DNA of 64,000 bases from a bacterium (GTDB lineage: Bacteria; Verrucomicrobiota; Verrucomicrobiia; Limisphaerales; RI-55), in the NCBI GenBank assembly GCA_016124235.1, contig WGOC01000009.1, positions 1-64,000 on the forward strand, written 5' to 3'. Shown here piece after piece: positions 34,845-44,328 of the stretch (its first letter is position 1; each line of letters opens with the position of its first letter). The notes under the pieces were generated by a model. It saw only the letters and a list, made by a program, of their open reading frames with translations, ran no database searches and had not been told where the DNA came from. Made by a program: the position numbers and the translations under genes.

Positions 34845-36062
34845 TCAACGAGTGTCCGGTTTCGAAATCAACAAATTCTCGTACCAATAAAGTCCGCTGC
34901 GACCGGGAAGCACGAGATCAAGGTCGCCGTCGCCATCGAGATCAACCGCTTTCGGATCGAGACCAACTCCCGCCGGTCCGTTGGTCTGAATGGCATACCG
35001 CTGGAACTTCCCGAGCGCCTTGTCGAACTGGTAACGATAGATCACCAGCGGATCGCGCGCGCCGGGATCGCGGCCTTCGTGACACCAAAAGCGTTTGCCA
35101 TCGACGAATTCCTTGTGGCCGTCGTTGTCGAGATCGACCCAGAGAGGACTGTGCCCCTGCGACCAGGAATCGTCGATCAGGTGCTTCTTCCAAGCGCGAT
35201 GGCCGTTTTCCTGAACCTGTTCGAGCCAGTAAACGCCGTAGTCATGTCCGATGGCATAGACCAGATCGGCGTCACCATCTTCATCGACATCCGCGACGAT
35301 GATCGGCATCGACGTCCGGCCGATGTCATACTCGGGGTGCCAGATCCATTTGCCGTTGCGCGGATCGAGTGGCGCCTCGTACCAGCCGCGCGTCGCAACA
35401 TAATCGCCACGGCCGTCGCCATTGATGTCGCCAAAGCCACTGCCGTGACCGCCACCTTCCTTGCCACCGATGTCGTGGCGCGCGAATCTCGGTTCCTCGC
35501 CGGGTTTACCCGGCAGCAATTCCCACCACGCAGCGAATTCCCATGGACACGGAACGATGTCCAACTGGCCGTCGCCATCCACGTCGTACAATCGGCCCGT
35601 TTCCATCTGACCCGGCACGGCCACAACGTGCTTTTTCCATTCGCCGAGTGAAGGGCCGGGATGCTCCATCCAATAGATCGAACTGCTACGAAAGTTCACA
35701 TTGATAAAGTCCATCCAACCGTCGCGGTTGACGTCCATTTCAAGATGCGAATAGCCGTCGGGCCGGCCATTGATCACCTGGACTTCGCCGACGTAGTGTT
35801 TTCGCCAATTGGGCGCTTCGTACCAGAACTCACCACTAACAATGTCGAGCTTGCCGTCGTGATTCACGTCCATCACCGCGCAGGAACTGAAGAACGCGTT
35901 GGTGTTGATGGGATGGAGTCTGAACTGGAGATCGGCGGCCGAAACGGAAGTCGCGCCAACCATCACAAATCCCACCATCACCACCCGGATAGCGACGAGG
36001 ACGACCCAAAACCGTTGATGTACATTCGCTGAACGTTTACCGCGCACGAATTCGGGTTTCAT
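34845..36062 (-). CDS. Secreted FG-GAP/VCBS beta-propeller protein
   Basis: About 405 residues from the ATG at 36062 with a signal-type hydrophobic start (VVLVAIRVVMVGFVMVGA, cleavage near VSAAD). At least six repeats carry the calcium-binding pattern DxNxDGxxD, e.g. MDVNHDGKLDIV, MDVNRDGWMDFI, YDVDGDGQLDIV, GDINGDGRGDYV, ADVDEDGDADLV and VDLDGDGDLDLV, giving a seven-bladed propeller. Such secreted propellers are abundant in Verrucomicrobia and Planctomycetes and probably bind ligands or matrix; no catalytic residues are evident. Confidence 0.88.
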   Translation of the reverse strand: MKPEFVRGKRSANVHQRFWVVLVAIRVVMVGFVMVGATSVSAADLQFRLHPINTNAFFSSCAVMDVNHDGKLDIVSGEFWYEAPNWRKHYVGEVQVINGRPDGYSHLEMDVNRDGWMDFINVNFRSSSIYWMEHPGPSLGEWKKHVVAVPGQMETGRLYDVDGDGQLDIVPCPWEFAAWWELLPGKPGEEPRFARHDIGGKEGGGHGSGFGDINGDGRGDYVATRGWYEAPLDPRNGKWIWHPEYDIGRTSMPIIVADVDEDGDADLVYAIGHDYGVYWLEQVQENGHRAWKKHLIDDSWSQGHSPLWVDLDNDGHKEFVDGKRFWCHEGRDPGARDPLVIYRYQFDKALGKFQRYAIQTNGPAGVGLDPKAVDLDGDGDLDLVLPGRSGLYWYENLLISKPDTR

Positions 36063-36194
36063 TGTTGTGATCCTAGTTTTATTGACGCTGTTCTGGCAAC
36101 GGGTATCGCCATTGACTCCCACACAACACGGACCGCCGAAGACGGGACCGTGATTCAACAACGTCGACACCGCAAATAAAACGGAGTCGGGAAA

Positions 36195-36560
36195 TCACTT
36201 ACCATACCGATCAATCCACGCGTCTGGATCATTTCCCAAATCATTGGTCAGGCCGCGCAGAACAACCATCGCATTTGTCAGCGTTTGCCGATAATTCCGC
36301 TCCAGGCTTTCGCGCAATACCGGATGAGTCACAAACTGCATTTCATGTTCGTAATACCCACGCAGAAAGTTCAGACGCATGGCCAGGCTCCGAACGTCTG
36401 ACACCCCGTCAATGTAAGATTTTTGAGTCGTCTCGATTTGATGGTGAACGAAGGAGGCCGCCGCAAACTGGCGCTCTGCCAGATAATAACGCCAAGCGAA
36501 GAACCCTGTTGAACATGAGAGCGCGAATAGGATGATCCATTTTCCGCGACCAGTCTTCAT
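36195..36560 (-). CDS. Membrane-anchored hypothetical protein
   Basis: A 121-residue protein with an N-terminal membrane anchor (about 8-24, WIILFALSCSTGFFAWRYY) and a helical, charged remainder. No recognised domain. It is followed by the FG-GAP gene in the same direction (132 bp gap). Confidence 0.55.
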   Translation of the reverse strand: MKTGRGKWIILFALSCSTGFFAWRYYLAERQFAAASFVHHQIETTQKSYIDGVSDVRSLAMRLNFLRGYYEHEMQFVTHPVLRESLERNYRQTLTNAMVVLRGLTNDLGNDPDAWIDRYGK

Positions 36561-36625
36561 TGGAAGCCTTTGCTAATCTTTTCTACCGGGGCGTTTGATG
36601 CTTGGTTACAGGGTTTCCCAATCTC

Positions 36626-37972
36626 TCACGGCGCGACGAGTTTGAACACCTTTCCCCGGTCGCCGTGGACCATGTTCGCACCATTTGTCATCACATAGAG
36701 TTCGCCTTCTTCGTCCTCACCCAGCGCCCAGACAAATCCGCTGACGCGTCCATCGGGATGTCCTTCCAAGCGCAGCGGCTGTGAAGTCCATTTGCCATCA
36801 GCTCCGGCGTGGTCCGGACCAGAAGCAATGAGCAAAGTGCCCATACCAAAGCCCATGTTGCGAGACCAATCGCCAAAGACATAGTAACCGGTGAGATCCG
36901 GCAACGCCTTGCCGCGATAAACATAGCCACCCGTGATCGTCACACCGTACGAATTGGGATCCTTGCCCATGCCGCGCAACGTTTTGTAAACCATCACCGG
37001 ATCAATGAACGGCTTGCCGTCGGCGTCGACTTTCGGCGCGTTTTCCGGGGCGGTGTTGGTGTTTTTGGGATCAAATCCGTCAAAGCCTTCGCGCACGCGC
37101 CAGCCGTAGTTTCCGCCCTTGACGATGACGTTGATTTCCTCCCAACGATCCTGCCCCACATCCGCCAGAATCAAACTGTGCTTGCCGCCGCGATCGAACG
37201 ACAGCCCCCAGGGATTGCGAATGCCCCACGCGTAAATCTCCGGTTCCCCCTTTCCGCCGTTGGCAAATGGATTGTCGGACGGGATGCCATGTGGATCGCC
37301 GTGGTCCACGTCGATGCGGAGGACCTTGCCGAGCAGTGTCTGCAAATGCTGACCGTTGCCCTCGGGAGCGTGACCGCGCACTCCCACGTCGTTCGGCGCT
37401 CCGCCGTCACCGACGGTAATGTAAAGATAGCCATCCGGACCAAACGCGATTCGACCGCTGTTGTGGTTCCAATCCGGTTCATCGATTTGGAGAAGAACAC
37501 GTTCGGAATCCAGCAAGGCCGTTGGCTCATTTGTATCGCTGACTTTGAACTCACTCAGGTGCGCGGTGTGATTCCAGTCCTCGGGGGCGGACGCCCGTTT
37601 CGCAGCACTGTAGTACGCGTAGATTTTCCGATTTTCCCGGAAGTTCGGATGCAGGGCGATGCAGAGCAGGCCACGTTCTTCCATGCCCTGGCCGAGTTGG
37701 ACGATTTTTGACCGCAAATCCAAAAACGGCTTTTCGCGGCGCGTGCCGTCCTTTTCGAGCAGGTAAACCACTCCGGCCTGGTCGGCAACGAGCAATCGTC
37801 CGGAGCCGTCCGCCAATGAAATCAGGGCGGTCGGAGCCGAAAATCCTTCCGCAACCAATTGCAATTTCGCCTGTGGTGGCGCGTCCGCCGCGAAAGCGGA
37901 GCCAACCAGCAGGTCGCCGATCAACAACCCAGCCACGAGCAACGGCAGGGGGAGCATGAAATGAGTTTTCAT
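36626..37972 (-). CDS. PQQ-dependent sugar dehydrogenase-like protein (six-bladed propeller)
   Basis: 448 residues from the ATG at 37972, with a signal peptide (ending SAFAAD). It matches the soluble glucose/aldose dehydrogenase family: LLVADQAGVVYLLEKDG, ERGLLCIALHPNF, WNHNSGRIAFGPDGYLYITVGDGG, GKVLRIDVDHG, YAWGIRNPWGLSFD, ADVGQDRWEEI and GGNYGWRVREGFDGF. The catalytic His analogue appears in WNHNSG. It is probably periplasmic and oxidises a sugar or related alcohol. The ECF sigma gene starts 155 bp away on the other strand, so the promoters are shared. Confidence 0.9.
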   Translation of the reverse strand: MKTHFMLPLPLLVAGLLIGDLLVGSAFAADAPPQAKLQLVAEGFSAPTALISLADGSGRLLVADQAGVVYLLEKDGTRREKPFLDLRSKIVQLGQGMEERGLLCIALHPNFRENRKIYAYYSAAKRASAPEDWNHTAHLSEFKVSDTNEPTALLDSERVLLQIDEPDWNHNSGRIAFGPDGYLYITVGDGGAPNDVGVRGHAPEGNGQHLQTLLGKVLRIDVDHGDPHGIPSDNPFANGGKGEPEIYAWGIRNPWGLSFDRGGKHSLILADVGQDRWEEINVIVKGGNYGWRVREGFDGFDPKNTNTAPENAPKVDADGKPFIDPVMVYKTLRGMGKDPNSYGVTITGGYVYRGKALPDLTGYYVFGDWSRNMGFGMGTLLIASGPDHAGADGKWTSQPLRLEGHPDGRVSGFVWALGEDEEGELYVMTNGANMVHGDRGKVFKLVAP

Positions 37973-38127
37973 TGGTTCGATATGACAGTCGGGAACACGC
38001 CCAAGATACAGAACGCCAAGAATTCGTCGAGAGCGCTTCCTGGTCGGCTCGCGGGTACGTGGGTGAAGAAACTTTGGCAATCGATCGCAACCTTGTCGGG
38101 CAGGCGGTGTTTGTTACCGTCACCGCG

Positions 38128-38760
38128 ATGGCCAACGCGAACGATCCCGATGCCGACCTCATGCTGCGCGCAAAAGAGGGCGATCGCGCGGCATTCGAGG
38201 AGTTGGTGATTCGACACCAGCAAGCCATCATCAATTTCATCTACCGTAGCGTTCCCGACTTACAGGAAGCCGAAGACCTGGCGCAAAACACTTTTGTGCA
38301 GGCGTGGAAGGCGCGCCAGCGGTATCGTATTTCGGCCAAATTCACGACGTGGTTGTTCACCATTGCGCGGAATCTGACGTTGAATGAATTGCGACGGCGT
38401 TCGCGTCACGCCCACGAATCGATCGACGGAACCGCCGGTGACGAAGATGGCCAGACCGCCCGCCAATTTGAAGATCGAACCATCAAAGACGCGGGCGAAG
38501 AAGTGCTCCGCACAGAAATCGAGCAACGCGTCGCGGAGGCCGTCGCCGATCTCCCGGAAAATCAGCGCACCGCGATCCTCCTTTGTCAGGACGACGACGT
38601 TTCCTATGAGGATATCGCCGCCGTCCTCGGTTGTTCATTGTCCGCCACGAAATCCATCATTTTTCGAGCCCGCGAAACGCTGCAGGAACGATTGAAGCCA
38701 TTTTTGAAGACGGGCGAATGGTCGGCCGCTTCCTCTGCAACTTTTCCGCGAACCCGGTGA
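38128..38760 (+). CDS. ECF RNA polymerase sigma factor
   Basis: A 210-residue sigma-70 family protein from the ATG at 38128. Region 2 (about 15-85) has FEELVIRHQQAIINFIYR, EAEDLAQNTFVQAWKAR and FTTWLFTIARNLTLNELRR; region 4 (about 135-195) has AVADLPENQRTAILLCQDD and the helix-turn-helix SYEDIAAVLGCSLSATKS. It precedes an anti-sigma-like membrane gene, the usual operon arrangement for ECF sigma factors. The longer in-frame start at 37972 would run antisense over the dehydrogenase start region and lacks conserved sequence. Confidence 0.93.
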   Translation: MANANDPDADLMLRAKEGDRAAFEELVIRHQQAIINFIYRSVPDLQEAEDLAQNTFVQAWKARQRYRISAKFTTWLFTIARNLTLNELRRRSRHAHESIDGTAGDEDGQTARQFEDRTIKDAGEEVLRTEIEQRVAEAVADLPENQRTAILLCQDDDVSYEDIAAVLGCSLSATKSIIFRARETLQERLKPFLKTGEWSAASSATFPRTR

Positions 38761-38790
38761 TTAACCTTCTACGGATACCTACTGCGCGCC

Positions 38791-39297
38791 ATGAATCAGC
38801 ATGAACTTGAGCAACTCATTGACCTGGCCCGCCGGCGCCCGCTTACCCACGACGAGCAGGCCCGACTGACCCATTTACTGGAGGCCGACCCGGCGGCGTG
38901 GCCCGATCGCGACGACGAGTTGGCGTTGACGCGAATGCTGCGCGGATTGCCGGACGCCCCGCTGGCCTCCAATTTTTCCGCCCGCGTGATGCAGGCAATT
39001 GACCTCGAGGAGGCTGTCGCTGCGCGCACGCGGAAACCTTCCTCGCCAGCTTGGCGGCGCTGGTTTATCCGGCTCGCCGGGGCCACGGCGATTGTGGCGA
39101 TCTCGGCGATTTCCTGGATACAGTATCAACACTGGCAACGCGCGGAAACAGCCCAAAGCGTCAAGTTCATCACCGAAGTTGCCGCCGTTCCGAGTGTCGA
39201 CATTCTGCGTGACTTCGACGCGGTTCAATCGCTCTCCCACGTGCCTCCGCTGGCAGATGTGCAGGCGGACGGCGAACTTTTGAAGGCGCTGCAATGA
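38791..39297 (+). CDS. Single-pass membrane protein, probable anti-sigma factor
   Basis: A 168-residue protein with a cytosolic N-terminal helical part (MNQHELEQLIDLARRRPLT, LTHLLEADPAAWPDRDDEL), one transmembrane segment near 90-110 (LAGATAIVAISAISWIQY) and a short periplasmic tail. It follows the ECF sigma gene by 30 bp and overlaps the next gene by four bases (ATGA). The topology and context fit an anti-sigma factor, but no zinc-binding HxxxCxxC motif is present. Confidence 0.7.
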   Translation: MNQHELEQLIDLARRRPLTHDEQARLTHLLEADPAAWPDRDDELALTRMLRGLPDAPLASNFSARVMQAIDLEEAVAARTRKPSSPAWRRWFIRLAGATAIVAISAISWIQYQHWQRAETAQSVKFITEVAAVPSVDILRDFDAVQSLSHVPPLADVQADGELLKALQ

Positions 39298-40277
39298 CTC
39301 CGTCCCGGACATGGCCGTTGGTCTTGCTCGCGACCGGTTTGCTAACCTGTTCGACAGTCCAACTGCGCGCGGCCACGCCTGAGGTCGACGGCCCGCCGTT
39401 GCCGATCAGCCATTCCCCCGTTGAATTCTTCCGGAAGCTCATCGCGGCCGCCCCGGAGGAGATTGATCAGATGCTGGCTGGTCGCAGTGCTGAACAACAA
39501 CGCGTGATTCGCGCCAAGATCAACGAGTACCGGCTCTATCCGCCGCAGATTCGCGAGTGGCGGCTCAAGGCGACGGAACTTCGTTGGTATCTCAAACCGC
39601 TGATGCAACGCCCACCCGAAGGCCGGGGCCAGTTGCTGCAAACCGTTCCGGAGGAGGATCGCCCACTGGTCGAAGCGCGGCTGCGTCAGTGGGACCAGCT
39701 CTCCGCGGCGGAGCAACAGGAACTGCTGAACAACGAACTCGCCCTGCAATATGTTTCCCGGCCCAACGAGGCACCCACGCCCACGGCGGAACAGCTGAAG
39801 ATTCTTCCGGCCGCCGCGCGGGCCGAACTGGATCACGCGATCGATCAATGGCGATCGATGTCAGACCAAAAGCGGCAGGAGCTGGCAAATCGGTTCTCGA
39901 ATTACTTCAAGCTGACAAAGGTGGAACAAAGCCGAACGCTGGGGCTGTTCACCGCCTCTGAGCGAGAGCAGTTGACCAAACAAATCGGCCCGTTTGCCGG
40001 ACTCAATCCGACGGAACGGGAACGATGCCTCCTGGCCGTCCGGCGGTTTTCGCGGATGTCAAAGAACGAACGCCTGGCCTTTCTGCAAGCCGCTGAACGT
40101 TGGCGCTCCATGAGCGAAAAACAGCGCGATGCCTGGCGGGATCTGGTGATCAAATTGCCCCCCACGCCACCGGGTGCAGGCCTGCCGCCGTTGCCGCCAG
40201 GATTTAAACCCGGTCAACCGCGAGCCAGCGCTTCTCAATTGCCTGGTGGCAACGCGCTCGCGATGGACGGAAATTGA
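39294..40277 (+). CDS. DUF3106 secreted protein
   Basis: A 327-residue protein with a signal peptide (ending RAATP). The body contains repeated segments of the form W-x-x-(L/M)-S-x-x-(E/Q)-(R/K)-Q, such as WDQLSAAEQQELLN, WRSMSDQKRQELAN and WRSMSEKQRDAWRD, characteristic of DUF3106. It overlaps the anti-sigma-like gene by ATGA, so the sigma, anti-sigma and DUF3106 genes form one operon. Role unknown; the operon suggests an envelope-stress or periplasmic response. Confidence 0.85.
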   Translation: MTPSRTWPLVLLATGLLTCSTVQLRAATPEVDGPPLPISHSPVEFFRKLIAAAPEEIDQMLAGRSAEQQRVIRAKINEYRLYPPQIREWRLKATELRWYLKPLMQRPPEGRGQLLQTVPEEDRPLVEARLRQWDQLSAAEQQELLNNELALQYVSRPNEAPTPTAEQLKILPAAARAELDHAIDQWRSMSDQKRQELANRFSNYFKLTKVEQSRTLGLFTASEREQLTKQIGPFAGLNPTERERCLLAVRRFSRMSKNERLAFLQAAERWRSMSEKQRDAWRDLVIKLPPTPPGAGLPPLPPGFKPGQPRASASQLPGGNALAMDGN

Positions 40278-40331
40278 GGCCGGGAGCCGGTGACGTTTTC
40301 GATCGATACACGCTGCAGCGAATGCCCCCGT

Positions 40332-41300
40332 TCACGTCGCGAGCATCGGTTGTAGTTCATTTCCCATTACGTCGAGCGGTTTGCGAGTTTCCCAGGTCTG
40401 CGCCAATGGCGTCGTGACAAGCCGGCCGCCTATTTCGCCCACCATCACGCCGGTGACGCCTTCGAGAAACACCTGCACCGCGTGCGCCCCCAATCGCGTC
40501 GCCAGCAAACGGTCCCGGGCCGTCGGCGAACCGCCCCGTTGAATGTAACCGAGAATCACCACGCGGATTTCAAACCCCGAATGGATGCGTAATTCCTGAG
40601 CGACCCGGGCGGCGCCACCCGTCTCCCGACCTTCCGCCACAACGATAATGCTGCTGGCCTTGCCGCGCTCGCGCCCGGCGCGAATACGGGCACAGATCCC
40701 CTCGATGGAATGCGGTCGCTCGGGCACCACGATTTCTTCGGCACCGGCCGCCAGGCCAACATCGTGCGCGAGATAGCCGGCGTGGCGACCCATGACCTCC
40801 ACCACAAAAATGCGATCGTGCGACTCGGCGGTGTCACGAATCTTGTCGATGGCTTCGAGGGCCGTATTCGTGGCCGTATCGAAGCCGATCGTGAAATCCG
40901 TTCCTGAAAGATCGTTGTCGATCGTTCCGGGCAGACCAATGATCTGGCCGGGCCAAATTCTCCCCAGTTCCACACCGCCGTGAAAGGTACCGTCGCCGCC
41001 AATCAAGATCAGCCCGTCGCAACGACGATCGGTCAAGATCCTCGCGGCTTGGCACACGCCGTCCGCGGTTCGAAATTCCTCCGAACGACCTGTTTTCAAA
41101 ATCGTGCCACCACGCTGAATGATGTTTGAAACATCGCGTGGCCCCATTCCCAAAAAGTCATTCGCCAACAGCCCGACATAGCCGCGGCGGATGCCGACAA
41201 TTTCCAGTCCCCGCGCCAACCCCACCCGAACGACGCTTCGAATACACGCGTTCATGCCCGGCGCGTCTCCACCACTCGTGAGTAACCCGACTCGTTTCAT
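40332..41300 (-). CDS. 6-phosphofructokinase, ATP-type signature
   Basis: 322 residues, phosphorylates fructose 6-phosphate in glycolysis. Motifs: LTSGGDAPGMNACIR at the N-terminus, IGGDGTFHGG near 100 with Gly where ATP enzymes have Gly and PPi enzymes have Asp, PGTIDND near 125 (Gly rather than the Lys of PPi enzymes), MGRHAGYLAHDVGLA, PERPHSIEGI and LGYIQRGGSPTARDR. Length is that of bacterial PfkA. It converges on the DUF3106 operon. The ATP assignment rests on these two positions. Confidence 0.92.
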   Translation of the reverse strand: MKRVGLLTSGGDAPGMNACIRSVVRVGLARGLEIVGIRRGYVGLLANDFLGMGPRDVSNIIQRGGTILKTGRSEEFRTADGVCQAARILTDRRCDGLILIGGDGTFHGGVELGRIWPGQIIGLPGTIDNDLSGTDFTIGFDTATNTALEAIDKIRDTAESHDRIFVVEVMGRHAGYLAHDVGLAAGAEEIVVPERPHSIEGICARIRAGRERGKASSIIVVAEGRETGGAARVAQELRIHSGFEIRVVILGYIQRGGSPTARDRLLATRLGAHAVQVFLEGVTGVMVGEIGGRLVTTPLAQTWETRKPLDVMGNELQPMLAT

Positions 41301-41418
41301 GTGATCTAAAACCGTCCGCCTAAACGCCCCGGCGCGCAGCGTATTTTTTCACATCGGAACCAGCCGCTGCTTAACGGTCATTGTGGCCCAACGACGATTT
41401 GTCCCACCTGACGAGAAT

Positions 41419-41748
41419 TCATGGTGCCGGCACGCGCAGCACAGAATTCATACCACCATAGGGATTCGGCGCGGTTTCCGTCGCACATGGATCCGCCATC
41501 CATTCGCCATCAACGACAATGCGGTACTCATGCACGCCCGGAGGCAGAACAAGTTCCTTGGCCCAGCGACCCTCACCGAGTGCAACCATCTCCGTAGCCC
41601 TCGGGTGCCAATCGTTGAAAGTGCCGGCGATACACACCGTCTCGGCGGTCGGATGGACAAATTCGATCTTCACGCAGGGCTCAGCCGCGTGGCGAATCCG
41701 TTCTCCGGTGCGGCGGGATTTCAGAGGCTTTTTCAATGCTTTTTTCAT
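41419..41748 (-). CDS. CBM48/AMPK-type glycogen-binding domain protein
   Basis: 109 residues from the ATG at 41748. After a lysine/arginine-rich leader it carries an isoamylase-N-terminal/CBM48 domain: VKIEFVHPTAETVCIAGTF, FNDWHP, WAKELVLPPGVHEYRIVVDG, EWMADPCATETAPNPYGGMN. These free-standing domains bind alpha-glucan or act as regulatory subunits. An in-frame TTG at 41880 would extend it by 44 unconserved residues. It lies near phosphofructokinase, consistent with carbohydrate metabolism, but no catalytic domain is attached. Confidence 0.85.
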   Translation of the reverse strand: MKKALKKPLKSRRTGERIRHAAEPCVKIEFVHPTAETVCIAGTFNDWHPRATEMVALGEGRWAKELVLPPGVHEYRIVVDGEWMADPCATETAPNPYGGMNSVLRVPAP

Positions 41749-41963
41749 GGCTTGGCTTTCCCATTTTTGCACGAGCTTGAGTTTGAAATTAGCCGAACTC
41801 CGCCGGATGTCTGGAGCTAATCTTGGCCACAGCTCCACAAATTCTGCCGAGTCATCGAGAGCGATTTGCTTCGTGCCCAAGCATTAATTACCGCGACACC
41901 GCGGAAACTTAAAACTCAATCATGGCGCGTCTGCCGTCTTTTGCGATAAGTTCGTCGAACGCT

Positions 41964-44195
41964 ATGACAACAAAACGATCGCACGCACGCTTTTCATGGG
42001 TTCGCGCGACCGCCGACTGGCTTCTGCTGTTGGCGCTCGCTGGAGTTTGGTTGCCGGATTCCGCCACGGCCGAGGTAAAGTTGCCGCATGTTTTTGGCAG
42101 TCACATGGTACTGCAACGCAACATGCCCGTGCCCGTCTGGGGCTGGGCGAATCCGGGTGAAACTGTCACCGTGAAACTGGATGCCGCCAGTCAATCCACG
42201 ACCGCCAACGATCGCGGCGAATGGAAAGTCGTGCTGCCAGCGATGCAGGCCGGTGGTCCCTACAAACTGACCGTGACGGGATCAAGCACCGTCGAGTGCG
42301 ACGACGTCATGCTGGGCGAGGTGTGGTTGTGCTCCGGGCAATCGAACATGGAGTTTGGCGTCGGCAACGGCAACAACGCCCAGGCGGAGATCGCCGCGGC
42401 AAATCATCCCGGCATCCGCCTGTTGATGGTGCAAAACCACTGGACGCCGCTTCCGCAGGAGGACATGGACGGTACGTGGAAAGTTTGCACGCCGGAGACG
42501 ATCGCCGAAGGCGGCTGGCAGGGTTTCTCCGCGGCCGGCTATTTTTTCGGTCGCGAACTGAATGAAAAGCTCGGTGTGCCGGTTGGTCTGATCGAAGCCG
42601 ATTGGGGCGGCACGCGGATCGAGTCATGGACGCCGCCGGAAGGCTTCGCCGCAATACCTGCGCTGAAGCAAGATTACGAACGCCTGCAAATGGGCGATCC
42701 CCGGACTGACCTGCACCGCGAGCGACTACAACAAACGCTCGACGAGTACGACAAATGGCTGCAGGCGGCGCACCAGGCGTTGGCCGACAAGGGATTGGTT
42801 CCGACTGTTCCAACGTATCCAACTGAGTTGCTCGCTCCGCACGACGTGCAAAACGCGACTGCCCTTTACAACGGCATGATTCATCCGCTGGAACCATTCG
42901 CAATGCGCGGGGCCATCTGGTATCAGGGTGAAGCAAACGAATCCGAAGGAATGCTTTACGCAGAACGCATGAAGGCCTTGGTGGCAGGTTGGCGTGAACG
43001 CTGGCACGAAGGCGATTTCCCGTTCTACTTCGTGCAGATTGCGCCGTTCAAATACGGCGACGATCCGAAGACGCTGGCCGAACTCTGGGAAGCCCAGGCG
43101 GTGGCCGCCGAAGCGATCCCCAACGCTGGAATGGCCGTCGTCAATGACATTGGCAATCTCACCGACATCCATCCCAAGAACAAGCAGGACGTCGGGCATC
43201 GGCTCGCGTTGCTGGCGCTGGCCAAAACCTACGGACAGAATGATCTGGTCTACAGCGGGCCCACATTTAAATCCATGTCGGTCGACGGGGACCAGCTCCG
43301 CGTCACCTTCAATCACGTCGGCAGCGGGCTGACGAGTCGCGATGGCAAACCGCTGGACTGGTTTGAAATCATCGACGCCGATGAGGGCGGTTTCGTGAAA
43401 GCCAACGCGCGCATCGATGGGGACAGCCTTGTTCTGACCGCGCCCGAAGTAAAACATCCCGTGGCCATGCGGTTTGCCTGGAGCGGATTGGCCGAACCGA
43501 ATTTGATGAACAAGGAAGGGCTGCCGGCGACCGCTTTTCGCGCCGGTCAAACACCCAAACGAGATTGGGTGAGCAAGCACGTACCTGAAGCCAAAGATTA
43601 CGAATTGGTTTACGATATTGACCTCTCAAAACTCGGCTCAACGATCAAATACGAGGTGGACAATCACGCGAAGATTCGTCGCCCATTTGACCGCGTGGCC
43701 TACGTCGTGGAATTGAGCGACGACAACTGGAACACGAAGGATATCTACGTCTCGATGGATGCGTTCACCGACGATCCCGCGAAGATCGGGGTTCCGGCAT
43801 TTGGCACCGGTGCACAATTTCAACAGAACGTCGCGGACTTGAATGTCTATTCAAACGTCAAGGGCATCGTCACGGGCGAGCATCTCGACGGCGGTAACAT
43901 AGAGTTTTGGCCGGGTAATTACGGTCAGCAAAACAGCGCCAAAGTACCGCATGCTTCATCCGACGTGTTTGACTTCGGTGACGAACCCGCCGCACCCGCG
44001 GACGGTTATGGGTCGATGCAGGTTCACAATCACAACGCGCGGCAGACGCTGTTTGCGATCAACCACTGGCGCGAAGGCAAACGCGCAGACATCGGCATCG
44101 GCAATCAGCCCACGAACAATCCCGACTGGACCTTCGCAGCGAACGCGGGCGGTTATCACACCATGCGCCTCCGCGTGCTGGTGCATTATCGGTGA
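41964..44195 (+). CDS. Sialate O-acetylesterase-family secreted esterase (SASA/DUF303)
   Basis: 743 residues from the ATG at 41964 with a signal peptide (ending DSATAEV). N-terminal beta domain LPHVFGSHMVLQRNMPVPVW, then the SGNH-type SASA domain with block I serine in SGQSNMEFG (near 125) and WYQGEANES (near 319). This is the family of 9-O-acetylsialate esterases and related polysaccharide esterases. A ~160-residue C-terminal extension (after about 560) is not recognised and may be carbohydrate-binding. Secreted degradation of acetylated glycans fits a Verrucomicrobium. Confidence 0.9.
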   Translation: MTTKRSHARFSWVRATADWLLLLALAGVWLPDSATAEVKLPHVFGSHMVLQRNMPVPVWGWANPGETVTVKLDAASQSTTANDRGEWKVVLPAMQAGGPYKLTVTGSSTVECDDVMLGEVWLCSGQSNMEFGVGNGNNAQAEIAAANHPGIRLLMVQNHWTPLPQEDMDGTWKVCTPETIAEGGWQGFSAAGYFFGRELNEKLGVPVGLIEADWGGTRIESWTPPEGFAAIPALKQDYERLQMGDPRTDLHRERLQQTLDEYDKWLQAAHQALADKGLVPTVPTYPTELLAPHDVQNATALYNGMIHPLEPFAMRGAIWYQGEANESEGMLYAERMKALVAGWRERWHEGDFPFYFVQIAPFKYGDDPKTLAELWEAQAVAAEAIPNAGMAVVNDIGNLTDIHPKNKQDVGHRLALLALAKTYGQNDLVYSGPTFKSMSVDGDQLRVTFNHVGSGLTSRDGKPLDWFEIIDADEGGFVKANARIDGDSLVLTAPEVKHPVAMRFAWSGLAEPNLMNKEGLPATAFRAGQTPKRDWVSKHVPEAKDYELVYDIDLSKLGSTIKYEVDNHAKIRRPFDRVAYVVELSDDNWNTKDIYVSMDAFTDDPAKIGVPAFGTGAQFQQNVADLNVYSNVKGIVTGEHLDGGNIEFWPGNYGQQNSAKVPHASSDVFDFGDEPAAPADGYGSMQVHNHNARQTLFAINHWREGKRADIGIGNQPTNNPDWTFAANAGGYHTMRLRVLVHYR

Positions 44196-44328
44196 GCGTT
44201 CGCGGCATTTGCCAAGCACAGGAAATTAGAACTGCGCCGGGCAGTGGCGTTCGATTCGGGCGCGTCACGATGAAGCCGTAAGCGCGCCCCCGTACGCGGA
44301 CCCGGTAATCCCGCGAACACGACCATGG

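Noticed and set aside
37972..38127. N-terminal extension of the ECF sigma factor
   Set aside because: The extra 52 residues show no conservation with sigma factors and overlap the promoter/start region of the divergent dehydrogenase gene; the ATG at 38128 fits region 2 directly.
40332..41300. PPi-dependent phosphofructokinase
   Set aside because: The diagnostic positions read GGDGT and PGTIDND, the ATP-type residues, not GGDDS/PKTIDND.
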